Shown here in pieces: positions 1-11,100 of a DNA stretch of 64,000 nt. Location: positions 228,646 to 292,645 of the forward strand of contig OZ024786.1 in NCBI GenBank assembly GCA_964017065.1, in the 5' to 3' direction. This DNA is from Haliclona indistincta (Eukaryota > Porifera > Demospongiae > Haplosclerida > Chalinidae). The notes below the pieces were generated by a model. That model had not been told where the DNA came from and searched no databases. It saw nothing but the letters and a program-made list of their open reading frames with translations. The number at the start of each line of letters is the position of its first letter. The first letter of the stretch is position 1. The translations under genes were made by a program, and so were the position numbers.

Positions 1-12
1 CTCACGTGCTGG

Positions 13-95
13 TCATGTTACTTTCCCGAGAGTGTTTCTACAGTGGCAATTGGTGTTCGATACTCTTGGTAAGATTATATACTCTTGGTATTACT
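13..95. repeat. Dispersed repeat end, inverted copy at 43640-43725
   Basis: The segment with ACTTTCCCGAGAGTG, GGCAATTGG and two ATACTCTTGGTA boxes reappears as the reverse complement at 43640-43725 with only a few differences. The repeated TACCAAGAGTATA motif looks like the end of a dispersed element. The rest of the element is not identifiable here. Confidence 0.6.
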
Positions 96-109
96 TAATG
101 TAGGTAAGG

Positions 110-246
110 AGACTAGGAGTGCTCTACGTGATTTATGGCACGAGGGGTGTGGTCGAGTGGCTGATAAAGCACGAGGCGAAGCCGAGTGCTTTAATTATCA
201 GACACGAGATCACAGCCCGAGTGCCATAAATCACGTAGAGCACTCC
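110..246. repeat. CGAG-type palindrome 1
   Basis: The arms AGTGCTCTACGTGATTTATG and its complement at the other end form a long imperfect palindrome. The centre is GGCGAAGCC (GAA triloop) flanked on both sides by CGAG in the same orientation (172 and 183). Further CGAG boxes lie at 141, 154, 205 and 218. No coding potential is visible. Confidence 0.8.
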
Positions 247-258
247 TTGCCTATATTA

Positions 259-669
259 AAGGCGCGTTCACATGGAATCCACTTTTTGATGCGCATTCAA
301 TCCCCAAACTCGCCAAAGCGAATTGGAAGCGAATTCAATGCGCATCGCGAGCGTTCACATGTAGCGAATTGGATGCGAATTACGCAGCTATTCGATTTTA
401 AAAAGTCTACATCACGCTCTTCTTAGCCTTCAACGATGCTTTTGTAGCTTTAAACGTCCATTACAAAGCGTTTAGTCCACCAAGCGCCTTGTATCTACTC
501 GCGTCTGCCCACGCACTAAACGCAATTCGCTTTCAATCCACCTCCGGAGGTGGATTGAACGCAATGCGCATTGAATTCGCATCGAGCAGAAGCGGATTCA
601 TGTGAACGCTAACGAACCAGATTGAATGCGCATTCAATCCACTTTGCAGGGTCCATGTGAACGCGCCTT
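259..669. mobile_element. Inverted-repeat MITE, AAGGCGCGTTCACATGGA ends
   Basis: About 18 bp of matching terminal inverted repeat (AAGGCGCGTTCACATGGA at 259 and its complement ending at 669) encloses AT/GC-mixed DNA rich in TGCGCATTCAATCC-like words and their complements. No ORF of note. A related element with AAGGTGTGTCCACAC ends lies at 40393-41020. The termini resemble PIF/Harbinger or ISL2EU ends; superfamily not established. Confidence 0.6.
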
Positions 670-1673
670 AAGTGGTTTAAAGTATATGCCGCGGCTGGCT
701 GTAACGCTATAACCGAGTGAATTCCTTTAGCCGCTTGGCCCGTGCTTTATGGGAATTAAAGCACGTTCAATATGAACGCGATATTGTACGGTGGGCTGGG
801 TTCACGAAATACGTGATTTACAGGAAGCGCGGTGCCTTTGATTCCGCCCACGCATATACTTTAATCTCACTTAACCCTTTAATTACTAAATTATCCAGCT
901 GAAATTTTAACCTCGTAAATGCTGACCACTTCTCTCGTGAATATCTCGTGTGTCTTTTGTGCTACTGGTCTCAAATTTGCGTCCTTTTACCCCAGTGAGT
1001 AGCCGCAACTGCCCACACTCAAGTCGGTCAATATGCCCCTCCCACTTCGAAAGTGAAGCCAAAAAAGTGCAACGACCTCGTCAAATTTTGCTCAAAGTTA
1101 GTAGTTTGGGGCTGGCTGCTGAAAAGTACACACAAATAGCAGTGGTTTTGGTGAGTGCAAAATGTAGCCCAGATCATAGAGAATGCACAAAAATGTGTTT
1201 GCTAGCACCCTGAAGCCACAAAATGTCCAAATTTTCTTGGCAGCCATTTTGTTTTTCCTAAAACGTTGTGAAATTTGCACTGAAGCCATAGAAATGCTAT
1301 CGCCATAATGTTTGGCGCAGGGGGCGCGCCGAAAACCGGTCAATTTTTTGCGGTTATTTGTATTCTTCATTTTGGCTTAATTTTGGGATATTTTAACACT
1401 TTTTGATAAAGTTATGGTGTCTGAAGTATGTATGTCGCCAAAAGGCGACAATAGGGGTTAAAGGGTTAAGGTGGCGGGATACCGTTTTAATTAGATTCAT
1501 GACTTTGCAAGGGGCTATTTCTTTTTAAGCCAAGTCTATCTGTGCAGACGGAGTTGCAGTGTGCGCTTTGTTTGTCTATAGATAGGCATCGATAATAGCA
1601 AGTTTCAGCCACGTAGTGTTCGCCATCACGGAACGACGAGCTCGCCTGTGAAGACTAAACACGATCGAGTTTT
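670..1673. other. Non-coding stretch with an element terminus
   Basis: No supportable gene. GGTGGCGGGATACC at about 1471 is the complement of GGTATCCCGCCACC at 16662, and GTACCCGCCACC recurs at 63730, so this is probably the end of a dispersed element. Short ORFs here show no domain. Confidence 0.5.
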
Positions 1674-1952
1674 TACAATTTTTCTTTAGTTGTGTGAAAA
1701 GTACGAAGCTAAAACTGCTCTTGCAAGCTCATCTTCCATTCGTGGAGGAGCCTGCGTATCGATTTCGCCGAGCAATGCTCGTACGCGATACTGCAGCTAC
1801 GTACTGCCAGACAGTACAGAGTACGCAGCTGTAGTATCGCGTGCGAGCATTGCTCGACGAAATCCATACGCAGGCTCCTCCACAGATAGTAGATGAGCTT
1901 GCATGAGCAGTTTTAGCTTCGTACGTTTCACACAACTAAAGAAAAATTGTAA
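1674..1952. repeat. Near-perfect palindrome, about 135-bp arms
   Basis: ACAATTTTTCTTTAGTTGTG at the left matches the complement at the right end, and the match runs nearly to the centre around 1810 (GCAGCTACGTACTG region). It looks like a foldback MITE inserted at TA. Overlapping short ORFs on both strands encode near mirror-image peptides and are artefacts of the symmetry. Confidence 0.85.
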
Positions 1953-2172
1953 AAAATTAGTTCGCATTTTGTACATAATTACTTGATTCAACTATACAAC
2001 AAGTCTGTTTTATTTACAATTACTGAACCCGCCCACTGATAGTTACAAACCGAGAACCCTAACACCGCACGTGCCGTGAGGGTTCCCGTAATTTCCTAGG
2101 TACCAATCGGGGAAAAGTTTCCGAACCGGGTGGAACTACTGTATGCCTCGTGGCTCCGCCCACCGAGGCATA
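1953..2172. repeat. Spacer with one end of the ATGCCTCGG MITE
   Basis: About 2143-2172 holds the hairpin TATGCCTCG...CGAGGCATA with GTGGCTCCGCCCAC in the middle, the reverse of the left end of the MITE family seen at 11384, 16860, 28483, 41658 and 44452. Only the end is recognisable. It abuts the TRIM fragment. Confidence 0.6.
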
Positions 2173-2340
2173 ATAATAAAGTCAACAGATTATCACCTGT
2201 CCTGTGTGCTGCCAGACCACACAGCAACCCGACAAGGGAAGGGAGTGAGTAGACTCCAGTCGGCCTTCCTCATCAACAACCTCCTGGAGCTCCATCAAAT
2301 GCTAGAGAAGGTGTCTGCATTGGTCCCAGCAGAATAGTTA
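2173..2340 (+). pseudogene. TRIM-NHL fragment (RING end and linker)
   Basis: Translation gives CVLPDHTATRQGKG followed by QSAFLINNLLELHQMLEKVS, nearly the same as residues in the fuller copy at 3960-4080. The second RING C-P-V-C is degraded to C-V-L, and the frame ends at TAG about 2335. No NHL repeats follow. The fragment starts directly after a MITE end, so the upstream exon was probably lost with that insertion or by recombination. It is a dead partial duplicate. Confidence 0.75.
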
Positions 2341-2599
2341 ACTGTGTAGTGGGCATGCCCAGAAAGGCAGGATTTATTGATTTACTGTGCATCTAAAATA
2401 TTCTAATCACATAGTAATAAATGATGCTGTTATAGTGTTTGACAGGGGTGTTGATGTTACATACAGTGCTGGAAACACCAAATTATGCAATAAGATTGAT
2501 GGAAAAAATAAAAATAGCAAAACATATATCAATGAAGCCGAAGCTTAAAATGTCAGTATATAACATGTGACATACTGCATGTGTGACACTCAGTCGTAT
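2341..2599. other. Non-coding spacer
   Basis: AT-rich. 2430-2500 includes GTTTGACAGGGGTGTTGATG and AGTGCTGGAAAC, weakly similar to the small SRCR-gene exon that encodes FDKSLDGxFSAGN, suggesting further decayed SRCR material. Confidence 0.3.
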
Positions 2600-2660
2600 A
2601 GTCCTTTTCAATCTTCTCGTTCTCTAGTGATTCATTAGTTCCTAACAAACCCTTCACAAC
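2600..2660 (-). pseudogene. HDDC3/MESH1-like last-exon relic
   Basis: On the minus strand an AG acceptor (CTGCAG) precedes codons for VVKGLLGTNESLE, the start of the terminal exon of HDDC3-type hydrolases (family pattern VVKGLxGTNxxLE). After LE the sequence is altered and lacks the normal RGLSL ending. No upstream exons are next to it. One of four such relics in the window. Confidence 0.7.
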
Positions 2661-3074
2661 CTGCAGTATATAGATAGTACATATAGAGAGCACAATGAGA
2701 GTATGCTCCACATCTCTACAAACATGTTGGAATGATACTTTATCATGATTACAATTAATTTAGGAAGATTTCCTCCTAAAATTTCAAGCTTTTCTTGTCA
2801 TCAAAATATGTTGCTTGCTTGCTACTCAACAAGACAACACAACGAAAGAGTTTAAAGGTATTGTTTGACTTATGAAAAAAAATTTAATTTTGAAGAAATT
2901 CTCCGTGCACGCGCAGTTACATTTTATTCATGCAGGTGTATAATCAGGGCAAGCTATAGTGGAACACAAGCGCATAGGCATGCAGGGGGGCGGAGGCAGG
3001 GAGAGGCTAAAGGGGAAGATGTCCCCTTTTGTTAGTTCTTGTTATCAGCTGGATATATAGGTATAGTTCAGTGT
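2661..3074. other. Non-coding spacer
   Basis: AT-rich sequence without a supportable gene. No clear terminal repeats seen. Confidence 0.4.
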
Positions 3075-3415
3075 TACTGATGTTGGAAACTGCTGCTGCT
3101 TTTCGACAAAAGAAGCAAACCAACTTAACATAATAGGCCTCTCAGAAAGTAGCCTGGGTATTAATTCATTTATGTTTGCACAATTGTCATCATCTGAAAT
3201 GGCACAGCAATTCAATGTCATGAATACAACTAACAGTCAATCAATCTGTATAAATACACGCATGCAGATATAACAAGCCTACATGCGGATCGACAATCAT
3301 CTCCGATATAGCATGCGTCATGAAGTCAAGTTTCCTTCACCTGAGGGTGCATACATGTGACTGACACATGAACATTGATCAACGGAAGATTGTGAAGAGC
3401 TTGTGGAAATACAGT
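3075..3415 (+). pseudogene. Decayed SRCR exons
   Basis: 3075-3110 reads like the middle of the 140-nt SRCR exon (compare 18618-18660: GATGTTGGAAACTGCTGCTG against the intact copy). 3312-3415 matches the next exon (GAAGTCAAGTTTCC, GAGGGTG, GATTGTGAAGAGCTTGTGG, ATACAGTGT) with indels and stop codons. Order and spacing follow the intact SRCR genes at 18309 and 38652. It is an old, dead copy. Confidence 0.7.
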
Positions 3416-3794
3416 GTATTGAGCCACAATTATGTATTAGTTATTGCCCTCACACGAGGGCAATAAATGATTTATTACATAGTTCATCACTGTGAGCGCA
3501 ATAACATCGCGAATTTTTCAAACTTGCAAAGATGCAACGGTCTGTTGCTATAGAAGACGCTACGCGCGGTCAATAACCTACATTAATGCCCTCGAATAGA
3601 GCAATCCGATTGGTGAAAGATGACGTACTATGTAATAATTTTAGTTAGATCTCAAAAACTGAGTACTTGTAAACTCTGGCAACAATTATTATTGTGCAAT
3701 TTTCAGACAGATTTTAGAATTACAACGGGAAATTTTCGCCGTAGGAACTTTTCGCGAATCAGCGCTATTCACCTCAGTGCATGTACCACCCACA
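3416..3794. other. Partly palindromic spacer
   Basis: TTGCCCTCACACGAGGGCAA at about 3443 is a hairpin, and CATTAATGCCCTCGAATAG near 3580 repeats part of it. ACGCTACGCGCGG at about 3565 resembles the core of the CGAG-type palindromes in decayed form. May be a worn member of that class. It lies just upstream of the TRIM-like reading frame and could include its promoter. Confidence 0.4.
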
Positions 3795-4940
3795 ATGGCT
3801 TCCTCGGCTAATAAGGCTCTTGCTATTCTCGAGCAGCAGCTGACCTGTCCAGTCTGTCTGGATCACTACACTCAGCCCAGGACACTGCCCTGTCTCCACT
3901 CTTTCTGTCACAACTGCCTTGCCCACTTCCGCGTGCAAGTCTAGGGAGGCAAGCACTTTATCACTTGCCCTGTGTGCCGCCAGACCACACAGCAACCCGA
4001 CAAGGGAGTGAGTGGATTCCAGTCTGCCTTCCTCATCAACAACCTCCTGGAGCTCCATCAAGTGCTAGAAAAGGTGTCTGGGTCCCAGCAGAATAACTGT
4101 GTAGAGGTCAAGTCCAGGAGGGCAGGACAGACATTCACTGATCTGTCAAATCCTTCAGGACTTGCTATCACAAAGGAAGGTCACCTCATTGTCGTAGAGT
4201 CTGGCACACATGCCATCACTATTATCGACCCTACTGACGGGAGGAAGATCAGGGGCTTTGGACAGCATGGTAAAAGACAAATAGAATTCAACTATCCAAA
4301 GGGAGTGGCAGTGACTCAAGATGGGCACATTGTTGTAGCTGACTATTATAATCATCGTCTACAAGTGTTGACAGCAGAGGGTGCCTTCATAGCTACAGTG
4401 GGCAGTGAGGGATCTCAACCATTGCAGTTCTGGTGTCCAACAGGTGTAGCTGTTCATCGTAATGGACAAATATTCATCAGTGATCATGATAACTTTCGTG
4501 TCCAGGTTCTCAATGCTGACCTTACTTACTCGCACTGTCTGGGTAGATATGGAACTCAACCTGGGGAGCTCAGATATCCAGGTGGTATAGCTTTTGACGC
4601 TGATGGTATGGTCTATGTAGCTGATAGTCTTAACGACAGAGTTCAGAAGTTCACTCCCGAGGGTAAACTGTTGTCTGTCATCGACAGTAAGGAAGAAGGA
4701 GGAAGTCAACTCATTCGTCCATATGGTCTGTGTGTCGATGCTAATGGCATACTTTATGTGACTGAGATTAACAATAATACAGTGAGTATGTTCAGTAGTA
4801 ACGGCAAGTTTCTTGGATATATCGGTGACAGTGATGGCTCTAGTTTCAAGCATCCTCATTTCATTGTATCTAATCAAACAGGCCGACTGTACATCAGTGA
4901 TGACAATGGATTATTAACCTATACTATATACCTGCAATAG
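3795..4940 (+). pseudogene. TRIM-NHL-type RING/NHL gene with in-frame TAG
   Basis: Translation from ATG 3795 gives a RING finger ([24 protein letters not shown]...CPVC) resembling TRIM E3 ubiquitin ligases, then a short linker and about six NHL repeats forming a beta-propeller (PSGLAIT, PKGVAVTQDG, PTGVAVHRNG, PGGIAFDADG, PYGLCVDANG motifs). TRIM-NHL proteins use the RING for ubiquitin transfer and the propeller to bind RNA or protein. Odd points: TAG at about 3942 interrupts the RING between its third and fourth metal-binding groups. B-box, coiled coil and filamin domains expected in full TRIM-NHL proteins are missing. The whole frame is intronless. The NHL part is otherwise open for 322 codons, so decay is recent or the stop is bypassed. 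Retrocopy or pseudogene is the likely status; a functional NHL-only product is less likely because no good ATG follows the stop. Confidence 0.8.
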
Positions 4941-5472
4941 GTGACCTATTGTTGTACGTTAAGTTATTAACGTTTTTGCTTCAATACATTATTACATGTA
5001 TGTGCAACTATAATTTCTAGTCGCTACGCGTATATATGATCACCAAATTGGTCATAATTCATGCAGGCATATTCAAAACCAGACTTGCATCATACAACTC
5101 ATCACTGCAGCCCCAAAACATAGAAATTCCTGGTAATGGACATTAGCAACAGAGAAGACAACCTCACATACACATGCTAAAATTAGAAGACAAGTTCGCA
5201 TACTTGTGCTAAAATTAGCAGTATTTTGCAGCTCCCTGGAGTTGCGTGATGTATGACCAGAATTGCCCGCAATTTCCACACCTGCATGAAGATATTCTTA
5301 GCTCCTGTATGTACAAAAAGTTTTATTATGCAAGTCTCATTTTAGTGTGCCTGATTTATGCTTGAGCCTTTTTGTAGACAAAATTTATCGTTAGACAGTT
5401 CATGTACATGTAATATTAGTCAATAATATCCTTGATAAGCACGATGATATGAACAAACACATGCACTCAGTC
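4941..5472. other. Non-coding spacer
   Basis: AT-rich; no gene supported. A short imperfect duplication (ACATGCTAAAATTAGAAGACAA, then TTGTGCTAAAATTAGCAG) occurs near 5170-5220. Confidence 0.4.
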
Positions 5473-6031
5473 TTATAATGAAAGCCCTCTTGTATCTAAC
5501 ACGTCTTGAATCTTCTTCTCGAGGGATTTATTAGTTCCCAATAAACCCTTCACACCCTATAGTACATGGCGTATGTAGTAGAGAAGAGCACAATGAAGTT
5601 GGGATCAAAATTTGAGAAAAAGTGCAGGGTTTAATCAAGAGACAAATTTGGAAAGGAGACAACCTGTAATAATATTAAGTGGATTCCTGTAATCAAAAAG
5701 GTTGCTACTCAGCCAAATACACACATACATAAAAACTTTTCTGAAGTAAAGTGAACAAATCTGCATCTACTAACGATAATAGTAGTAGCTAGAACAGCTG
5801 AGATATATTTGCTAGTCTTTCAGTTACTGGTAAAGCAATGCATATCTATAGCTGGTGTATGTGGTTACTGTCCCGGCTGTCCTTTGCTGTCCATTTGAAG
5901 TACTCTTGTACTCTTTCCTCACTCCATCCTTGAGGAGTGCGTCGTGTGAGATCTCTGATGTTATATAGCTTGTCACCTACATGTAGCTTCACTAGCTTAG
6001 CTTTATGACTACAGTGAGGAGCATGAACAAT
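5473..6031 (-). pseudogene. HDDC3/MESH1-like hydrolase, C-terminal two exons
   Basis: HDDC3 (MESH1) is a metal-dependent HD-domain phosphohydrolase acting on ppGpp and NADPH. Minus strand: exon 6031 to about 5860 encodes [36 protein letters not shown] and RVQEYFKW, matching the family core. Exon 5556-5473 encodes GVKGLLGTNKSLEKKIQDVL then DTRGLSL and a stop, with the family's usual RGL ending. Breaks: two residues (HV) are inserted in KL-GDKLYN, and the donor after FKW reads AAGGACAGC where copy 2 (37356) has CAGGTCAG, so the GT is gone. The catalytic HD exon and N-terminus are absent nearby. The last exon is the best preserved of four copies here. Confidence 0.8.
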
Positions 6032-6048
6032 CTGCATATGGGGAGAGA

Positions 6049-6112
6049 GAGAAAGGGGGAGAGGGAGAGCGAGAGAGAAAGGGAGAGAGGGAGAAGGAGA
6101 GAGAGAGGAATT
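6049..6112. repeat. GA-rich microsatellite
   Basis: Imperfect (GA)n/(GGGA)n immediately upstream (minus strand) of the HDDC3-like exon at 6031. Read on the minus strand it is a long pyrimidine tract next to the AG acceptor. The same arrangement recurs at 37503. Confidence 0.9.
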
Positions 6113-7216
6113 TATTGTATACCAATTGTGATAGGTAGTTGATAAATTCACAGGGCGAAAGCGGATATTTGTTTACCTATGCAAATGTAAAGCAAATCAA
6201 TGGTGCATGTCACATTTACTTGTATTTGTCAGTTGGCAAACATAAAGTTAGTATAGATTTACAACTGGCTGTATGTGAGGTCCATATTTGACATATATTT
6301 ACATGGTAAGTAAAAGTGAAGTATATCTAAAGCACCAAAGCTACGCTCCTGCTCTAGAATCCCAGCATTGCCATTCGTATTAATATAACTGTAAATTCCA
6401 TTGAATCAGTTTAAAACACTTTTTCTAAACATACATGTACAACACATAAACCTGTGTATCAGGTAAAGTTATTAAGTAAATAGTCTTTGTCTTGTCAATC
6501 ACACTCTTGAATTTCTTTTTTGAACGAAACCTACATGTAAAAAAGACAGGAAAAAGCACCGGGAAAAAGAACTGATATTGAGTTTTCTTACTATGATTGA
6601 TATCAATTTCACTGAGATCGGTGGTAGGACACGACAAAGACCATTCACCTTATCCAACAAATACCTGGAGGTATGAACATCGATAAAACTGTTAGATAAT
6701 AATGTAATGTCTCACCCATGTAGGTTAGTTGATCATAACCTACATTTAAAAAAGACAGTAAAAAGAAGAGCTGGCTTTGAATCTTCTTACCATGATGGAT
6801 ATTTGACAGAAATATGTAAGACACAACAGAGACCATTCACCTTTTACAACAAAATACCTGGAGGTATGAATATGAATAAAACTACTTTCTACCTTTTACT
6901 AGTCTCTCTCATGTAGGTACAAGAGCTGCAAGGAGATGATAGAATCCAGAAAACATTGTACACATTGTGTGTACCTTGAATATTGTTGTTGCTGTACATT
7001 GTACCCTTAGAAGAAACACAAAAGAGAGAATATAATAACCCATGCATGTGTACGTTTAATGCCGCCAATTTTAAACTATCAAAACAACATGATGCAGAAT
7101 ATTATAAACCTACCTTTATTGGTTTATGAAAGCTCCTCTTCTCTGCGTTTTTAAACGTCGGCACCTATGCATTACCAATAAATAAACTTTCATACTCAAA
7201 GAGGTAACAGACTCAC
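6113..7216. other. Non-coding spacer with internal duplication
   Basis: 6500-6670 and 6730-6860 are diverged direct repeats (CTACATGTAAAAAAGACAGG / CTACATTTAAAAAAGACAGT; GACCATTCACCTT; ATACCTGGAGGTATGAA). No domain-bearing ORF. Introns of the HDDC3-like gene would fall here. Confidence 0.4.
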
Positions 7217-7275
7217 CTGCAAAAGCAGCACAAAGAATCCACGACAGCAATGCAACTGCTGCTCGCTCCCGCCAT
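7217..7275 (-). CDS. Possible first coding exon, minus strand
   Basis: ATG at 7275 (minus strand) opens MAGASSSCIAVVDSLCCFC and reaches a consensus donor (GCAG|GTGAGT) at 7217. The sequence before it is GC-rich for this region and could be a promoter. It lies on the strand and at the distance expected for exon 1 of the HDDC3-like gene at 5473-6031, and the short acidic/small-residue start is compatible with that family, but no second exon confirms it. Tentative. Confidence 0.3.
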
Positions 7276-7752
7276 TCTGATCACGTGATTGACCTTTGTA
7301 TACTTTGTTTTACGTAAGACTTACAAGTCCGGAACTGGAGCACATGGTCTTTTAGGTGAGCCATAATTATTTGTTATTTGCACAGCACATCCAGGGCGTA
7401 TTACATCGGTGCATGCTTTCACCTAGGGTTCAGACAAGCTATGCAAACATTTTTGTGCGTAGGCTTTCCGACTACTTGCCTAGAGTATTGTTTAACTCGT
7501 GAGTAAGACCAGCAAATTCTGGCTGATCTCCGGCCCACAGGCAGCGCTAGCACGTTTATATCCATGTTACATAAATTCTTATGAGATAATTATGTTATAT
7601 AAATTCTTATTGAGATATCTTGTGCATTTTGGTGTTATTTGTCTCCATAAATTAAGTCATGGTCCTCCTTTCTTTAGTTGGTTTGGTCAATCGATCGCCT
7701 CCTCTTTGCTGAGTGGATTCACGTTTTAACACCACTTTTTGAGCATGACTGT
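7276..7752. other. Non-coding spacer
   Basis: No supportable gene. Short direct repeat (TTATATAAATTCTTATGAGATA type) near 7568-7615. Confidence 0.4.
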
Positions 7753-7815
7753 AGCTAAGGAACAGGTATCATCAGACGAAATCACCCTCTGGGGCGTCAA
7801 TGCTGCAGCTAACTT
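7753..7815 (+). pseudogene. Truncated duplicate of the Ig exon
   Basis: CAGGTATCATCAGACGAAAT and neighbouring bases (about 7733-7815) repeat the start of the Ig exon at 8266 and its acceptor region (CCACTTTTT, CATGACT, TAG). It breaks off after GCAGCTAAC, so it encodes only the first fifteen or so residues and then diverges. A failed tandem duplication of the exon. Confidence 0.7.
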
Positions 7816-8158
7816 TTTGAACATTTATTGTATCTAGACCACAACCTAGACTCTGTCAGCTTGCTTCTGACAACCTACCTGCAAAGCGCTGTAAGTAAGC
7901 TATGGACGCTATCTCGATCGATTGTGTATGCTATGCCCTGCACTTGTTTTAGTTTAGTACAGCCATGATTGATCTTTTAGTACAGTGTTAGTTTAAATGT
8001 GAGTGTCTGTCTGTCTGTCTTGTGGGTGCTTTGTTTAGTATACAAAACAAAAAGCCCTCTATTATAAGGTGTTTTAGTTTCACAATGGCTACAGAAAAGG
8101 GTCTATAAAAGACTGATACTGAACATACAAAAATTATGACATTGATCATAAAGTCAAA

Positions 8159-11100
8159 ATGACAATTTTAGTGACTTTTGCCGTTCTCCTGAGCAGCTGC
8201 AGCCTATGCATAGGTAAAAATATCTCCTGTGCTTGTTAACACCACTTTTTTTAACATGACTATAGCCAAAGACCAGGTATCATCAGACAAAATAACCCTC
8301 CTGGCCGTCGATCCGGCAGCTAATGAATCTGCCTGTCCTGGTCAAAACGTCACACTGAATTGCAGTGTGACAAGAACAGTAAGCAACAAAGAAATCCAAC
8401 AACTGCGAATAAGCTGGATATACAATAATGCTTTAACTGTAAATATTATTGAACCAACGAATAAGAACCTACAAGCAGAATTTATTGAACAAAATTATTC
8501 AGTAGTTTCAATCGTAAAAATTATCAATGTGAGACTGATCAATAACATAGAAATTCGCTGCGAAAGCAGTAAGAAATCGCAAAACTTGAGGATCAGTGCT
8601 GCAGGTATAAGCTAGATTTTTATAATCAAGTCAAATGTACATGTACTTTTGCATTTCAGGTGCAGCAAATGCACCAACAAGTATTAAAATTATTGCAACC
8701 AAGGTCCCAGCATCACTAACATGGCTACCTCCTCCTGATGGACCCACAGACTGTGTCTTCAACTACACTATCAATATCACTAACTACAGTAGCTCTAGCT
8801 CGTGCTACAGTACTAGCAACACTGAGTCACTGATACTGACTGATGACCTGATCACTCGTGGACACAACTACTCATTTGCTGTGGCTGTTACTGACAGTAC
8901 AGGACAACATGGACCATGGAGTGATCTCCTCATGGTGACGTATGATGGTATGAACATTCATTCTGTTCAATTTACGCCATGTCTACACATTTTTCTTCAG
9001 TTCCTGGTATTGTGAACCTCATGGCAGCTCAGTCAAAACAAACAAACATTGAAGTGATATGGCAGGTATGACTGCAGTGATATGGCAGGTATGACTGCAG
9101 TGATATGGCAGGTATGACTGCAGTGATATGGCAGGTATGACTGCAGTGATATGGCAGGTATGACTGCAGTGATATGGCAGGTATGACTGCAGTGATATGG
9201 CAGGTATGACTGCAGTGATATGGCAGGTATGACTGCAGTGATATGGCAGGTATGACTGCTTATCAAAATCGTATGATTTACGTTTTGTTGCTTCTTCAGT
9301 CTCCAGCCTTGATAGAATATTTCCCAGTCCTTCACTATGTAGTGTCTTATAATACCAGTGTTAACAGCACACTGATACACACACAAGTGAACTCTTCTAT
9401 GACTAGCTACACAGTGTCTGGTGTACCAGGAGTAACCTACTATATTACTGTGTTTGCTGTGAATGCTCTGGGACCAGGACCTATCAGTAATTACCGTACA
9501 GTGAAAGGTGAATAGTACACATAATGCATGCTGGGAAAGCAAAGGTGCTGTTTTGACACACTTTCGTGTGCTAAAATTCAAAATACATGTCCCCACACAA
9601 CACATGTATCCCACCTCGTGGGCGTATCAAAGGCACCGCCAGGGCAATATATTCCATACTGCCCCAACTGCAGGGCAATATGGAATATATTGCTGCCCTA
9701 GGGCAATATGGAATATATTGCCCGGGGCCACGATATGGTGCAGATATTGTCTGAAGGAACAGACAATATCTGCTGAAAGGGCAAGTAGCCCAAAAAATTT
9801 TTAACGTGGTACAGTGTTGACCACGTGGTAGAAAAATAGTGGTAGGGCAAGCCCTACCGGAAGGTACAGAGCACTATTGCGTTCGCTTTATATACCTCTT
9901 AAGCTTCCTTATGCTAGTGGGTTCCATTGTGGTCTTTTTACTATAGCACGTGTGATACTAAACATAGCACAAGTGATACTAAAAACAGTACAATGCAGTG
10001 GGATACGCCCACGAGGTGCGATACAAACACGTTAAACAGCGGTCCCTCGGGCAGTATGGAATATCCACTCGTGCAATCCAATTAGACCCCTCGGGCTGCG
10101 CCCTCGGGCTCTAATTGGATTGCCCTCGTGTATATTCCATACTGCCCTCGGACCGTTGTTTAACTAGTACATGTGCTGTTTGGCATTGCGTGCTGTTCCA
10201 AAAAACTAATATGTATATGGCCAGGAGCTCCGTATGCTGAATTCAATATGCCAGGAAGTAAGTGCGCTAAATCAGCAAATACAGTATCTAAGAGGCAAAA
10301 TCAGCACGTTGTCATGTGCCGTTTTGACAAGCATAGTGTTGTTTCTCAGCTCACAATTCACAGCCTAAAATTAATAGCACACCACTTTTCCTGTGTATTT
10401 TATTAGACTTAACTATTAATATTTATTTTAACAGTGTTTCTGATGCCCACAATTACTCCGTCATATAACCCTACTCTGAACACTACTCTGAACACTACTC
10501 TGAACACCACTCCGAACACTCCTCAAAATAGTTCCACTGCTCAAAATATCCCCACTCCAGGTTAGTCCAAAACATGATAGCACAATAAAACTGCCGAATT
10601 AAACATTACTTTTAACAAAAATGTAAAATGATTTACGGTTGATGAATTACAGAGAACAAGATTGGAATAGTGTAATGATAGTAGCCATAATGCTGCCTCC
10701 CTTGTAAATGAATCACACTAGATTAATTTAGGGCGGTAGCATTGGGCCATACAAAGTAGATTAGAGACATTTAGATTTACACGTTTTTGACCTGGACGTG
10801 TACGCGTAACGTGTAGATGATCACGTGAGCACCGCCCACTCACGCTACACGGTCGAGCACACGTCAATTTTCCCCGTTCTTAACGTGTAGGACCCCTTCT
10901 ACAGGTCGGCCGTTTCCCTGTAGTTCCTGTTGCTCAAGATTCCGTCAGCTCCACGTTTGTTATAGCTAAAAATGTAGCTTGATGCCTGCTCTATATGTTC
11001 GACTAGTTAAAGCGCTGATACGTGCTGTCTGTCACCTGCAGCACTCGACAGAAGAGAAGTAACCATAGATTCACTTACCGCTCGCTATCCACTGCACTGC

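Noticed and set aside
4155..4877. Minus-strand ORFs opposite the NHL repeats
   Set aside because: Shadow frames of the repetitive propeller sequence.
7000..7035. Plus-strand RRNTKER-like codons as an HDDC3 exon
   Set aside because: Wrong strand for the HDDC3-like exons, short and followed at once by a stop; chance match.
9033..9614. 193-codon minus-strand ORF with repeated ISLQSYLPYHCSH
   Set aside because: It is the antisense of the 23-bp tandem repeat and of the FN3 exon; no start or domain.
10737..10760. GGGCGGTAGCATTGGG as a mate to the GGTGGCGGGATACC end at 1471
   Set aside because: Similarity is too weak and the spacing differs.
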